Shown here: positions 37,247-48,995 of the stretch, one piece after another
How positions within the stretch are numbered: the stretch's first letter is position 1
Layout of the letters: the number at the start of each line of letters is the position of its first letter
NCBI GenBank assembly: GCA_945643635.1
Contig: CALZFC010000005.1
Coordinates: forward strand, 10,492,001-10,556,000
Direction of reading: 5' to 3'
Source of the DNA: Allodiplogaster sudhausi
Taxonomy: Eukaryota > Nematoda > Chromadorea > Rhabditida > Diplogasteridae
DNA: 64,000 nucleotides
The notes under the pieces: generated by a model
Seen by the model: only the letters and a program-made list of their open reading frames with translations
Databases searched by the model: none
What the model was told of the DNA's origin: nothing
Program-made: the position numbers and the translations under genes

Positions 37247-39978
37247 TTATACTTCTGCTTGACTTTGTGCCAGTTTCTCACCAACTCCTTCATCACATTG
37301 TTCAGTCGAATAATACTCTTGAATATTTGACGATCGATTTCGCCATGGAGAGGAGACATTTCGGTAATGCAAGTCACGACATAAATCACAGACTCCTATA
37401 ACAATGAATTTATCTATTTATTAATTTAATAAATGAGGAAATATAATGTGATCCTAAATATATCTAAAGAAATTACCGCGGTTATTCTGAGGCATGTCGC
37501 GGTAAAAGTGTTTGGTCCAGTCGAAAAACCTGAGCATGCGATTTTTTAACGATTTTTTCTAGCGAAATATTTCAAAAAATCATCTTTATATATTATTCAT
37601 TTTAAGATAAAATAAACTTATTCGCAATTCTTTTATTCCTATAAAGATATTCAATGATTGGCGTACTCAAGATATCTCGTTGTGTTCTCGGATGCGAAGA
37701 CGAGAAAGTTCGCAAGTTCTTTTGGAGTAGAAAAATCATCTGCAGCTACGAACGAGGAGTCTGGAGCTATTCCTATAATTCAATCACTTATAGTTGTTTG
37801 TATTGAAATCAAAGGGGACGATCACCGAAAAATAATTAATTCAGGTTCGAATTGCCACGTCCACCATGTGAGTGTTTCTCAGATTCTCGCGTGCTTTTTT
37901 GCATGTTGCACAAAACCCGCTGCGTGAAGTAGCACGCGCGGCAATTTGAAATATGAAAATTTTTTGGCGATCTCACTCTTTTTAAATATTATCATATTTC
38001 AATAATGAGAAATCAATAAATTTAAAAATAAATTGCCTTTCAGAATTGCTCGCCGCAGCACAACGGGAACAATGAGATGTGCAATCCGAAAGAACTTTTC
38101 CGTAACATATCCATTGCAGACCGAATTCTCGAAGGCGAGGTAGAAGAAGTGTGACTCTGCCGGATTGCAAAAAAGATAAATAGTATATTGTAAACATTAT
38201 AAATAAATGAAAACGCACGGGAGAGATTCTGTTCACAAGACGCATTACACTTCTGACTCAGCTTATTCTCTTCCTTTTCATAGCAGTCACCGCGTAGTGT
38301 AAGGTTCATGTGACCTTTCAACGCCTGCAGACTGTCAAATATATATTGCAATTAGAGAAGAATAGAAGAATAAATAAATGTAATCTTAAATAAAGTCAAT
38401 TCCGGGTCATCAAGGAGGAATGTGAAGGTCAAAACCGTGATATAAGTCTCTCGTTTCGAGTTTGTCTCGCAGTTGGAAATGAGTGCGTAAGCGACATCCT
38501 TTTTTTTCTTAACAGCCTCAGCAATCTGAATTGAGATCTCTTTAAAATTGTAGATATATCCATAAACAATTCTTAATTAACAAATAAATATGTCACCGTT
38601 ATAAAATTAATATAGTAAAAATAAGGAAGGAAATAAGCAAACTAATAATTAACTTGCTGGTCGGTGACAGTTGTCCAATTACTCAATGACGAACGGGTTG
38701 TCTCATTTGTCGGATAAAAGGCTCCATAAGTCCAGGCGTACGAACCAGGCACAAGTTGGTATCCGAGAGTTGTGTTGAAGTAATCACGTGGAATCTGTCC
38801 CATATGGGAAATACATATACAACAAAGTATTTGTAGCAACAAGAAGAATATAGATTATATTTTGCAAGGCATTTTGCAACTACTGACAGAAGAAAAAAGT
38901 GATTAGGCGAAATAATAATAAAAACATGGGTTTAGTGTGTAAGTAAATAGAAGAATATGTACATACCTCCAGAAGCTCACTGCCAGCATGAATCGGTGAT
39001 TCCAAGAGAAAAGAAACGAAATGCTGCTCGGGCTGCCGTTGTGAGGGCAAATCAGAGACAATTACGTTGCGAAGATGGAAGACAATCGCGTCCGCATCTT
39101 CGTCTTGGCAGCAGAAAAAAGAAGAAGTAAGAAGCCGTCAATACAAATTTATATTCCGGCAATTTACAAGATAATTTTCCAGACATGATCGGATTGCTAG
39201 CTCCTACTTGTTTTTTCGGCTGTTCATAAACTGTATTTTCTCACGATGAAGCGAGCAAATTCAATCTTGATCAACACCTCCTTTAGGCGTATTCCAGTTC
39301 AACTGACATCGATTGAAGACCATGGTTACTATTTTATTTTTTCAAAAATTATTTTAACCCGAACAGGTTCCGTGATCAAACATCACTAAATGAATCCTTA
39401 CCTGTGATAGTCATCTCTTTTCCTAATCTCGCAGTTGAATGGACAATCCGTCAGGGCATTGCGAAGGACTTGGTCGAGGTTTTGGCTGAAAAAAAAATTG
39501 TGTGCTATGCTTTTGTGTATCTTTATGATCATTAATTCAAACTAGTTTCAAAGAGAATAAATTTAAATTGAATTAAAATAAAATTTGTTGTTTAAGGAGC
39601 GTTTTTCTTATGTTTCTAACAAATAGTTGTTCTTCATTTTAATGTACAAATCGTGAAACCTAAAGAACGCTGTCCAAGCAAGAATCACGGGCTCTCTTTG
39701 CATTCCATTAAAACAACTGCGATTAATAACGAACGGAATCTGCATTTATCAGATTAGAGAAGAGACTCATATACGCAACAGAATAAAAATTAAAAAAAAA
39801 ACTTTGTAAGAATATATAACTTATAGAAAGCAAATATGTTTAAAAAAAAGTCAACCTTGTTGGACAATGTTTGTTGTATTTCAGTGTTGTAGATAAGCAG
39901 AACAATAGCAACGGAAATGAATACAAGGAAATGAAGGACATATTTCCTTAGACTCGTTGTTGAGCAACAGAGTTGCAT
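37247..39978 (-). pseudogene. Alpha-1,3-fucosyltransferase-like, copy C, with a lost splice acceptor
   Basis: All eleven exons of copy A have counterparts: a signal-anchor exon at 39978 (LHFLVFISVAIVLLIY), PVILAWTAFF, the SNCETNSKR exon, the signature FYLAFENSVCNGYVTEKFF, and the final exon ending at 37247. Reading frames are otherwise open, and it shares with copy A the GC donor after LRRAILK. However the acceptor of exon 4 (the DAIVFH exon, around 39110), which is TTGCAG in A and TTTGCAG in B, reads CTGCTG here. No nearby AG restores the frame. Unless a non-AG or cryptic acceptor is used, the mRNA would be frameshifted before the catalytic domain. Closest to copy A; both carry a related MITE in the same intron. 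Confidence 0.7.
37811..37984. mobile_element. MITE, 'GATCACCG' family, copy 3
   Basis: The left end is 'aaaggggacgatcaccgaaa' and the right end 'tttttggcgatctcactctt', imperfect inverted repeats. It sits in the intron after the signature exon of fucosyltransferase copy C, the same place as copy 1 in gene A, so insertion probably preceded the A/C duplication. Confidence 0.6.
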
Positions 39979-40382
39979 TGACGATTACTTCTAAATTCAA
40001 GAATGATAGTTTGCCTAAAGTGGGAATTTCGTACAGTACGTACATAAGCAACCGCTAACTGGTAAAGGAAAGATGAAATAATCAAGAATGTCTAACAGTT
40101 AGAAAGAAGAATGGAGCGCATTCGTATTGTTATTGAAGAAACTTTTTGGACGCATTCTTTCCTTTCCATTGTTTGTTCTCTTATTTTTCTAGCCAGGAAC
40201 CTTCCTCCTTAAACGAGCGTCGGAATTATTAGTCATCGCCAAGGAAGAATGCTTTTCTCTGCAGATTTGTCTTGTTCGGCTTCGCATCAGTCTTCCCTTT
40301 TTTGTCATATTACTCTTTTTCAATGTTTGTTATTTCTTTAACTTGGAAATATTGTATACCTTCATATTTCTTTCACTAATAT

Positions 40383-40995
40383 TTAAGAGAGCCTCTCCGT
40401 AAGGCTCAATCATGGCCAGTAACGTCACTGACGATTTGGAAAGATTAAGAATGAGCGTAGTTATGGATCAATGAATGCGCTTGCACTGTGACTCGGCGAC
40501 CTAAAATGCGCCATTTTGACCGACTCGTGCGCATTTTTCGCCTGATATCGAAAACATAAATTTTTTTTGAAAGTACCTTATTTTGTAGCAAATTTAATGC
40601 TCTTTCTTCCTATCTGAGAGCCATTCTGTGGAAATGACCGTAAAGTGTCAATATGCCTCGTCGAAATATTTCAGGTGAATTTTTTTGGTCGAAAACAAAT
40701 TTTCATAAAAAACTTCTCTAGATGAAATTTGAAGGGCTTAAAAAGAGCTGTCGAATGGTACCTTCGTTATCTTTGAAAACCATCTTTTGAAGGAAATACA
40801 GTCCAATGAAATTTTGGGGTTACGGTAGCGTATCTCATAGGAAAAACGACATACAGAAATGAATTTAGGCTCATTTTAAAGAGCTCATCGAGTTGTATAA
40901 GATATGTGATTTCTATGTTAAAAAATAAATAAAAAAAATTCCCAGGGCAGGCCTTAATGCAGCCGTGGTCGAGCCTTAGGGAGAGGCTCTCTTAA
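40383..40995. mobile_element. TTAA-flanked MITE, copy E2 (613 bp)
   Basis: Terminal inverted repeats 'ttaagagagcctctcc' on the left and its complement on the right ('ggagaggctctcttaa' with one change nearby), extended by 'taaggctc'. TTAA stands at both extremities. The right part shares 'cagggcaggcctt' and the poly-T tract with E1, so both belong to one family. Intergenic. Confidence 0.8.
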
Positions 40996-41659
40996 CTATT
41001 ATTGATTGTCCGCCATTCCTTGTACAACAGTAAATGCTTGTAAAATTTGATAAGAAGGCAGTTTGTTAATTTCTCGGCGAGCAAGATCTTACATTTAGCT
41101 TCATGTATACAGATATCATATGTAGTTTTTATAATTATCTAACCTTTCCCATTGCGGATTAGGAAGGCTACGGTGTCGGCAATGAGTTTAGGAGTCCTCG
41201 GTGTTGTGGATGACATGAAGCGTTTACTTTCCCAAATTTAACTTTACTCAATTATATATAAAATGAAGGGGATATATCAGTTTCCGACTTTTGTTCAGTT
41301 GAAATAGGTCAACATCGTGGGGAAGAATTCGAGGAAATTTGCCGCATCTCCTCGCTCATGTAGCAGCAAGTTCGGGGAGGGTATTACTCATATTCTACCA
41401 ATAAACTGTTTTGACCCTGATGTGACGCAGAGGTACCAGAAGAAAATTGGAAAAAAGTGTTCTTAAGATCCCTCTCCATGCCTCTCACTCTTTTACTGTT
41501 TTCCAATGGCGTAATGTGTTTGCTACAATCGTGCATCCGAAATGTCTCCTCGATATGCGCAAGTTCTATCTTTTTTCTGATGTCATTGCCTCCACTTATC
41601 GTGCATATTTATTTGTCAATTTTTTGTTGGGAAGGTGTGATTTTGAAGAGTACGACCGT

Positions 41660-42085
41660 CTAGGAGACGCAGACGACCAGGGCCAACACAGCCGACCCGA
41701 AGAAAAACGCCTTACAACTACTAATCGGCGATGCCGAGGTAGTTGTCGCTTCAGGAGCCAAGGCTGGAGTGGTTGTCACAACCACAGCTGGAGTTGTTTT
41801 CCTGAAGCGATTTATTTTTTAAAAGCTAAAGTCAAGCTAATGCATGAACTGGCAATATTCCTTTCCAATGCACCCTTTTTGTTGAAATAGTCTCAATAGC
41901 TTTGCGAAGTATAGGAGAAACTAACGGAACGGGTTCGCTCATGTAGCAATTTCGGACAGTGTAATTATGGAAAGGAAAGTGGTTGAAGAAGCAACGGCAG
42001 AGAGAACGAGAAGCACCAGAGAAACAGAGAATAGGAGAAGACGAGAGCTTGCACGAGAGTCGACCATTCGGGAGCAGTGCACCAT
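41660..42085 (-). pseudogene. Family X copy X4, truncated, with GPI-signal-like tail
   Basis: The first exon starts at 42085 with the family signal peptide (MVHCSRMVDSRASSRLLLF). After VLSAVASS it runs directly into sequence homologous to the end of exon 3 of copy X1 (NCYMSEP against ACCMSDP), out of frame: exons 2 and most of 3 are missing and the signal peptide frame stops soon. A separate downstream exon (41660-41801) encodes a Thr/Ala stalk ending in SCKAFFFGSAVLALVVCVS and a stop. Its short hydrophobic end without a basic tail looks like a GPI-attachment signal rather than the transmembrane exon of X1. Confidence 0.6.
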
Positions 42086-42438
42086 TGTGCAGTGATCGGG
42101 AATGAGGAGTTTTCGGCTCTTTCACAGCACTCCGAACGTTGTCCTTAAAATGCCCCAAGTCGACAGAAGAATGTGTTCGCCTGCACTTTTTCTTACGATT
42201 AGGGTTAAGGACAAACATTCATTTGAATTCACTGTTAGTACCTTTTGTCGCGAAACGGCATAAGATGGCTAAGTACAGAGGTTAGTGAAAACATTGGCTA
42301 GTCCAATTAGACCGTTGATTCCCCTAATGTAAGTCAGTACTTCATGCTTTAGTACTGTTTTACATCAAGCAGACCATGCTCGTTATATATGTACATACAT
42401 CACCTAAGCTTCGAAAAAGCTGAGTTACTGCACCTTAA
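42086..42438. other. Upstream region of copy X4
   Basis: Carries the family X upstream sequence (GCCGAAAACTC) but with the TATA position degenerated. No gene. Confidence 0.4.
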
Positions 42439-43336
<898 letters not shown>

Positions 43337-43659
43337 GAAAAGATTATATGTCAAAATGAGTTTAATTTAATTCACAAATCACAAGGGCATTGTCAGAAGA
43401 AGACTTTTTGTTATTGTAGAGACGTTTTCAAGGAGACATCGGTTATAAAAGCGAGAGAGTCGGCATTATTAGTCATCGCCATGTGTTACTTTCATTTCAT
43501 TTCTCGCCAAGGGAGAAGGTTACTTTCTGCAGATTTCTCATATTCGGCGTTCTTTCCGTAAGATGAAAATGCCTTTCAAATACAATATTTTTTGTCTTTA
43601 CAAAAATCTTAAATTCACACTTGCCTTCGCGTCAAGTTTAGGCCTAAGCCTCAGATCTT

Positions 43660-43891
43660 AGGAGTGCTAAGATCATGTTCGCTGCTATAGATCTAATCGA
43701 GGTCTCCAATGTCGGTTCCGTTACAAGTCAAACTAGCAGAGTCCGAGAAATACATAGGACGAATTGGCAGGGGGCGGAAGACGGGTAGAAGTATCAGCAG
43801 AGAGCACGACTAGCAGAAGAGAGGGAGAGAAAACGAGCTGGAGAAGGCGAGAGCTCCTACTAGAGTCGACCATTCGGGAACAGTACACCAT
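43660..43891 (-). pseudogene. Family X copy X3, degenerate first exon
   Basis: Start at 43891 with the family signal peptide (MVYCSRMVDSSRSSRLLQL). After the Pro-rich segment a frameshift leads to TAG, and the homologous downstream frame (SASLTCNGTDIGDLD) has TAG where the other copies have the Tyr codon of DYIYS, then TGA. A TATAAAAG lies upstream at 43923-43930. No later exons belong to it before the AAT array. Confidence 0.75.
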
Positions 43892-44273
43892 TGTGCAGTG
43901 ATGGGGAAAGAAGTGTTAATCTCTTTTATAGCAATGAGTGTTGTCCTTGAAATGTTCCAATTAAACAGATGAAGGAGTTCTTCTTTACTTTGTCGAGTTC
44001 AGTTGTAAGGTCATTTATTTATGTCAAGAAACAATTAGTTATACATTTAAAAGTTATGGTAAGTACATACAATAAACATGATACAGTTCCTCAACGGTCT
44101 TTCATTTGAATCACAAGAGATTGTTTTTTCACTGCTTTCCGGGGGATCAGAATGGATCTTTTTCGGCTAATGGTTAGAAGAAGTAAATTTTCTGTTATAT
44201 CTCTATTGCATGGATTGCCTTGGGTTAAATGTTTTCTCATTACAAAATCATTTAAAAGCAACACGTTTTATTC

Positions 44274-45782
44274 TTAAAAAGTGAGAGCATCGTCGATTTC
44301 GAAGCACTGAAGTACAATAACTGCCAGAGAAATCAGCACGGCGATTGTGAAGAAGGCCACTCCGACCCAGAAGAACTGCACAGGGAATTTTTCTTTAGTA
44401 AGAATGAAAACTCATTTTTAACCCAGAAGTGAGAAATAAAACTCTTAGTAATATTAAATGATAATATAGTCGTCTTAAAATATATTTTAAAAAATTTCTC
44501 TTACCGGAAATGTATAAATTGGCTTCAAATACAACAGCGCTTCTTCTTGTGGAGAAGACGTGCTAGAAGCATGCTTGGCCAAAGATAATATTTTATCTTC
44601 ATTAGACTGTTTGTATTTCTGCGACTTTACATAGCGACTTCTATTTTTTAAGTTGGTTTCTTTAAATTCCGAGTAAGATCTTAAGCCGACATGGCAGTGG
44701 TTGCCGTCGGCTCCGTGGTGGTGGTAGTTGTACTGGTCGAAGTGGTGGTGGAAGTTGCACTGGCCGCATTCGTGGTGGTAGTTGAATCGGTCGAAGTCGT
44801 CGTTGAGCTGCAATGGACCTGTTGCAGTGATGGCTATAATCTTTCAATATTGTCCTCCATTTTTGTAATTAGACTTCTCTTCAGCTGAAGCATATTTTCA
44901 CAACTTTCACTTTATTCATGTATGAAAAGTCAAGCAAATGCATGAACTTTCTGTTTTCCTTTCCAATGCAATTTTTTTTGCTGAAGAAGATTCAAAAACA
45001 TTGCGTAGGAAAGAAAAACTTGCTGGAAAGGATCGCTCATGCAGCAAGCGCGTGTCGCAATATAGTTGAATTGGACAATTCCGTCTTTCACTACAAAGAT
45101 CGCCTGCTTCGCGCTCCCTTCGATTCTAGTTTCATTTGTCCAGTGCTCAGCAACAATCGGAATTCGCTCTTCTCCGAGACGCCACTCATAGCACTCATGC
45201 ACAAAAGTCTCCTGAAATGGGAGATGATGTTTCACGTTGTATCTAACTTTCTTCTTGATGTTCATCTCTCATGCCGATTGTATAAAAAAAGGTGTAAAAA
45301 TTCTTTGCAACTAGCATTGCAGTCTTCCTTCCAGAATGCGCCAACATAGCAGTCGTTTATATAATATTGATCTGGAAAAGCTTCCGTGCTCATCGCCGTG
45401 AAAGCGGTATTGTTGAAGATGACGGCTGAAATTTAACAAATATGCAAATAGTTGTGTTATGCCAAAGCATAATTCTCGTGTGGGTTCAGCCAAAAAGAAA
45501 GACTGGAAGATTTGGATTAAAAAGAAATCGTGTGCTCCAAAAGATACCACCAATGAAGCCCTCCGGACAGAACTCAGGAGTGCCAAGAACATGATTGTTG
45601 CTGTAGATATAATCGAGGTGGTCAAGATCGGCGGAGCCATTGAAAGAGTGCCATCCGGGAGGGGGTTGAGGGCGGGATGAAGCATCAGCAGAGACAACGA
45701 GAAGCACCAAAAAGGCAGAGAAAAGGAGCGGGAGAAGGCGAGAACTTGGACGAGAGTCGACCATTCGGGAGCATTGCAACAT
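44274..45782 (-). CDS. Family X protein X1: secreted N-terminus, Thr-rich stalk, C-terminal transmembrane helix
   Basis: Six exons in consistent phase: 45548-45782, 45312-45425, about 45020-45267, 44691-44818, 44505-44562, 44274-44375; about 294 residues. No known family recognised. Seen: a signal peptide (LLPLLFSAFLVLLVVSADA), then RPQPPPGWHSFNGSADL and DYIYSN, a Cys-containing ectodomain (GTPEFCPEGF, DQYYINDCYVGAFWKEDC, ECYEWRLGEERIP, WTNET, RACCMSDPF) with N-glycosylation sites, a Thr/Ser stalk (about 40 residues), and a final helix (FFWVGVAFFTIAVLISLAVI) with a short tail (FEIDDALTF). Predicted type I membrane protein. A TATA box lies 42-49 bases upstream of the ATG. An in-frame ATG at 45806 is an alternative start. 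The start of exon 3 is the least certain boundary. Confidence 0.68.
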
Positions 45783-45823
45783 TGTGGAGTAATGGGAAAG
45801 AGTCATTTTCGGCTTTTTATATC

Positions 45824-45831
45824 ATTCTATG
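45824..45831 (-). promoter_or_regulatory. TATA box of X1, conserved in X2 and X3
   Basis: TATAAAAA on the minus strand, followed by a family-conserved GCCGAAAATGACTC block. X2 has the same element at 48497-48504 and X3 has TATAAAAG at 43923-43930. In X4 and in the copy at 62 kb the position has decayed. Confidence 0.6.
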
Positions 45832-46129
45832 CGCTGTCCTTGAAAGGTCCCTACTTCTTCTTAGTTAGGGTTAAGGACAACAATTCATTTAAAAGTAGAA
45901 CTGTTTTCGAGTTCAATTATTATCACTTATGTATGTATGCACATCTGTGAAGAGCAATGAATTTTAAAGTGATGGTAAGTGCATCCATTTTCCACGACGC
46001 GATTTATGCGAAGATATATACATAGTACATACATATTTTATTGCATGTTGTAAACATTCAAATTAAAGAGAAGTAGTTGTAAAAGCTCACAAATTTAACT
46101 TACATATAAAATACATAAGAATAAAATGC

Positions 46130-46226
46130 TTATGACAGTCGCATAATTGCAGCGAGGCTGATGCGAACTCGTCCAGTTCCAGAGTTGAGCGGGTCGGGAT
46201 TCTCTCTCGTAAAGGAGTTGTAGGCT
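46130..46226 (-). pseudogene. Orphan duplicate of the last exon of the 48.8-51.9 kb gene
   Basis: Encodes AYNSFTRENPDPLNSGTG through RVRISLAAIMRLS and a stop, nearly identical to the last exon at about 48836-48932. It was carried along by the tandem duplication, without the other exons. Confidence 0.75.
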
Positions 46227-46299
46227 CTGGAAGATTTGAAAAATGTCATTTGCACCTAAATTTATTATACTTTATTCGGCATCCAGAACAAAGAAGTGT

Positions 46300-48995
46300 T
46301 TATCTCTTTTATGCACTGAGTGTTGACCTGAAATGTTCCAATTAGACAGATGAAGTAGTTCTTCTTTACTTTGTCTTAAGTTTAAGGACAAACATCTATT
46401 TAAACGAACATATTTTTCGAGTTCAGTTGTAAGGTCATTTATTTGTGTCAAGAAACAATTAGTTATACATTTAAAAGTTATAGTAAGTACATACATTTAA
46501 CACGACACAGTTCCTCAACGATCTTTCATTTGAATCACAAGAGATTGTTTGCTACTGCTTTCCGGGATATCAGAATGGATTTTTTTGGGCTAATGGTAAG
46601 AAGAAGCAAATTTTCTGTTATATGTATCTCTATTGCATGGATTGTCTTGGGTTATATGTTTTTCTCATTACAAAATCACTTAAGAGCAACACGTTTTATT
46701 CTTAAGAAGTGAGGGCAACGTTGATTTCGAAGAACTGAAGTACAATAACTGCCAGAAAAATGAGCATAGCGATTGTGAAGAAGGCCACGCCGACCCAGAA
46801 GAACTGCACAGGGGATTTTTCATTAGTAAGGATGAAAACCTATTTTTGACCCAGAAGTGAAAACAAAAACTCCATAGTAATATTAAATGATAATATAGTC
46901 GTCTTCAAATAATTTAACCAATTTTTCTCACCGGAAATGTATAAATAGGCTTCAGATACGGCAGCGCTTCTTCTTGTGGAGAAGACGTGCTAAAAGCATA
47001 ATTGGCCATAATGTTTTATCTTCATTTGTCATGCAAATTCCCCTTCTCGTCCTATCCTTCGTCCTTGCACTATGCTGATTTACCGTAGTGCATTTTCATT
47101 ATCCAGTCACATCATTAACGTGATTATTTTCCTGACTTCAGTCTGCTTGGTAGCGCTCCTTTGGAGCGGTTCCTCTTTCCTCTCTCGTATTTTTATTGTT
47201 GCCTTCTGGCCAGTTGCTTGATAAAAGCAGTGTTTTTCGCCAGAACCCAGTCCCCTCACATCCAATCGATAGATAAGAAGCCGGGAGAGCTTCATTACAC
47301 ATTAGACTGTTTGCATTTCTGCGACTTTATATAGCGACTTCTATTTTTTAAGTTTGGTTCTTTAAATTCCGAGCACGAGCTGAAGCCAATATGGCAGTGG
47401 TTGTCGTCGGCTCCGTTGTGGTGGCAGTTGTACTGGTCGAATTCGTGGTGGTAGTTGCATCGCTCGAAGTCGTCGTTGAGCTGCAATGTACCTGTTGCAG
47501 ATATGGCCATAATCTGTACACATTGTGGTCTATTTTTGTAATTAGACTGGTCTTCAGCTGAAGCAATTATTCCCAACTTTTGCTTTATTCACGTATGATG
47601 CAAGAACTTTCTGTCTTCCTTTCCAATGCACTTTTTTGCTGAAAAAAGATTCAAAAACATTGCGTAGGATAAAAAAACTTGTTGGAAAGGATCGCTCATG
47701 CAGCAAGTGCGTGTCGCAATTTCTTTAGATAGGAGAATTCCGTCCCTCACTGCAAAGATCGCCTGCTTCGTGCCCTCGTCGAATCTAGTTTCATTTGTCC
47801 AGAGCTCAGCAGCAATAGGAATTCGCTCCTCTCCGAGACGCCACTCATAGCACTTATGCACAAAAGTCTCCTGAAATGAGAGATAATGTTTAACATTGCT
47901 TCTAATTTTCTTCCGGACTTTCAAGCATTCAGTTCATGTCCATCTCACAATTACATGCCGATTGCGCACTTGGTTCATGGTCACGAGTTAAAGGATAAAT
48001 TTCTTTGCAAACTAGCATTGCAGTCTTCCGTCCTGAATGCGTAAACATAGCATTCGTTTATAGAATATTGATCTCGGGAAGCTTTCATGCTCATCGCCTT
48101 GAATGCGGTATTGTTGAAGATGACGGCTGAAATTTAAAGTAATTTAAAACAAATATGGAAAGAGTTGTGGAATGCCAAAGCAGAATTCTTATATAGGCCA
48201 ACAAGCAACCACCAACGAAGCCCTCCGGGCAGAACTCAGGAGTGCCAATATCATGTTTTTCGCTGTAGATGTAATCAACGTGGCCAAAGTCGGTTCCATT
48301 CCAAGTCAGATCGGCGGAGACATTGAAAGGGTGCCATCAGGGAGGGGGTTGAGGGCGGGAAGAAGCATCAGCCGAGACCACGAGAAGTACCAGAGAAGCT
48401 GAGAAAAGGAGCAGGAGAAGGCGATAGCTTGGACGAGAGTCGACCATTCGGGAGCATTGCAACATTGTGCAGTGATGAGAATGAGTCATTTTCGGCTTTT
48501 TATATTACTCAATGCGTTGTCCATGAAATGTCCCAACACGACGGAAGAAGGAGTTATTCTGTACTTCTTCTTAGTTAGGGTTCAGGACAACATTTACAAG
48601 AAGAGCTGTTTTCGAGTTCAATTTTTAATATACTGCACTTATGTATGTATGTGAAGGAGCAATGAATTTTAAAGTGATGGTAAGTGCATCCATTTTCCAC
48701 GATGCGATTTATGCCAAGATATATACATACATACATATTTTATTGCACGTTGTAAACATTCAAATTAAAGAGAAGTAGTTGTAAAAGCTCACAAATTTAA
48801 CTTACATACATATAAAATACATAAGAATAAAATGCTTATGACTGTCGCCTAATGGCAGCGAGGCTGCTGCGAACTCGTCCAGTTCCAGAGTTGAGAGGGT
48901 CGGGATTTTCTTTCGTAAAGGAGTTGTAGGCTCTGGAAGATTTGAAAAATGGCTTTTGCATCCAAGTTTGTTATGTTTTGTTCAGCATCCAGGAG
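46300..48995. repeat. Tandem segmental duplication, unit 2
   Basis: Counterpart of 43910-46290. It is longer mainly because of an insertion of about 270 bp near 47026-47292, flanked on both sides by CTTCATT, a possible small transposon with a target duplication. It carries pseudogene X2. Confidence 0.85.
46702..48465 (-). pseudogene. Family X copy X2, nonsense codon and lost splice donor
   Basis: All six exons of X1 have counterparts, including the signal peptide (MLQCSRMVDSRPSYRLLLLL), the stalk exon and the transmembrane exon (FFWVGVAFFTIAMLIFLAVI) ending at 46702. In exon 1 the Gly codon GGA after the Pro run is TGA (CCCTGATGG against CCCGGATGG in X1). The donor of the stalk exon, GCCAT|GTCGGC in X1, reads GCCATATTGGC. 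Either lesion would inactivate the gene. The region between the stalk and next exon also carries the 270-bp insertion. Confidence 0.85.

Larger units (their letters stand above)
43910..46290. repeat. Tandem segmental duplication, unit 1
   Basis: Matches 46300-48995 over most of its length, for example 'gtaaggtcatttatt' near 44005 and 46430, the family X gene, and the downstream C-terminal exon of the secreted-protein gene. It carries the intact X1 gene. Confidence 0.85.

Noticed and set aside
37845..37857. GGTTCGAATT resembling a tRNA T-loop
   Set aside because: No acceptor stem or anticodon arm can be folded around it; it lies in a MITE.
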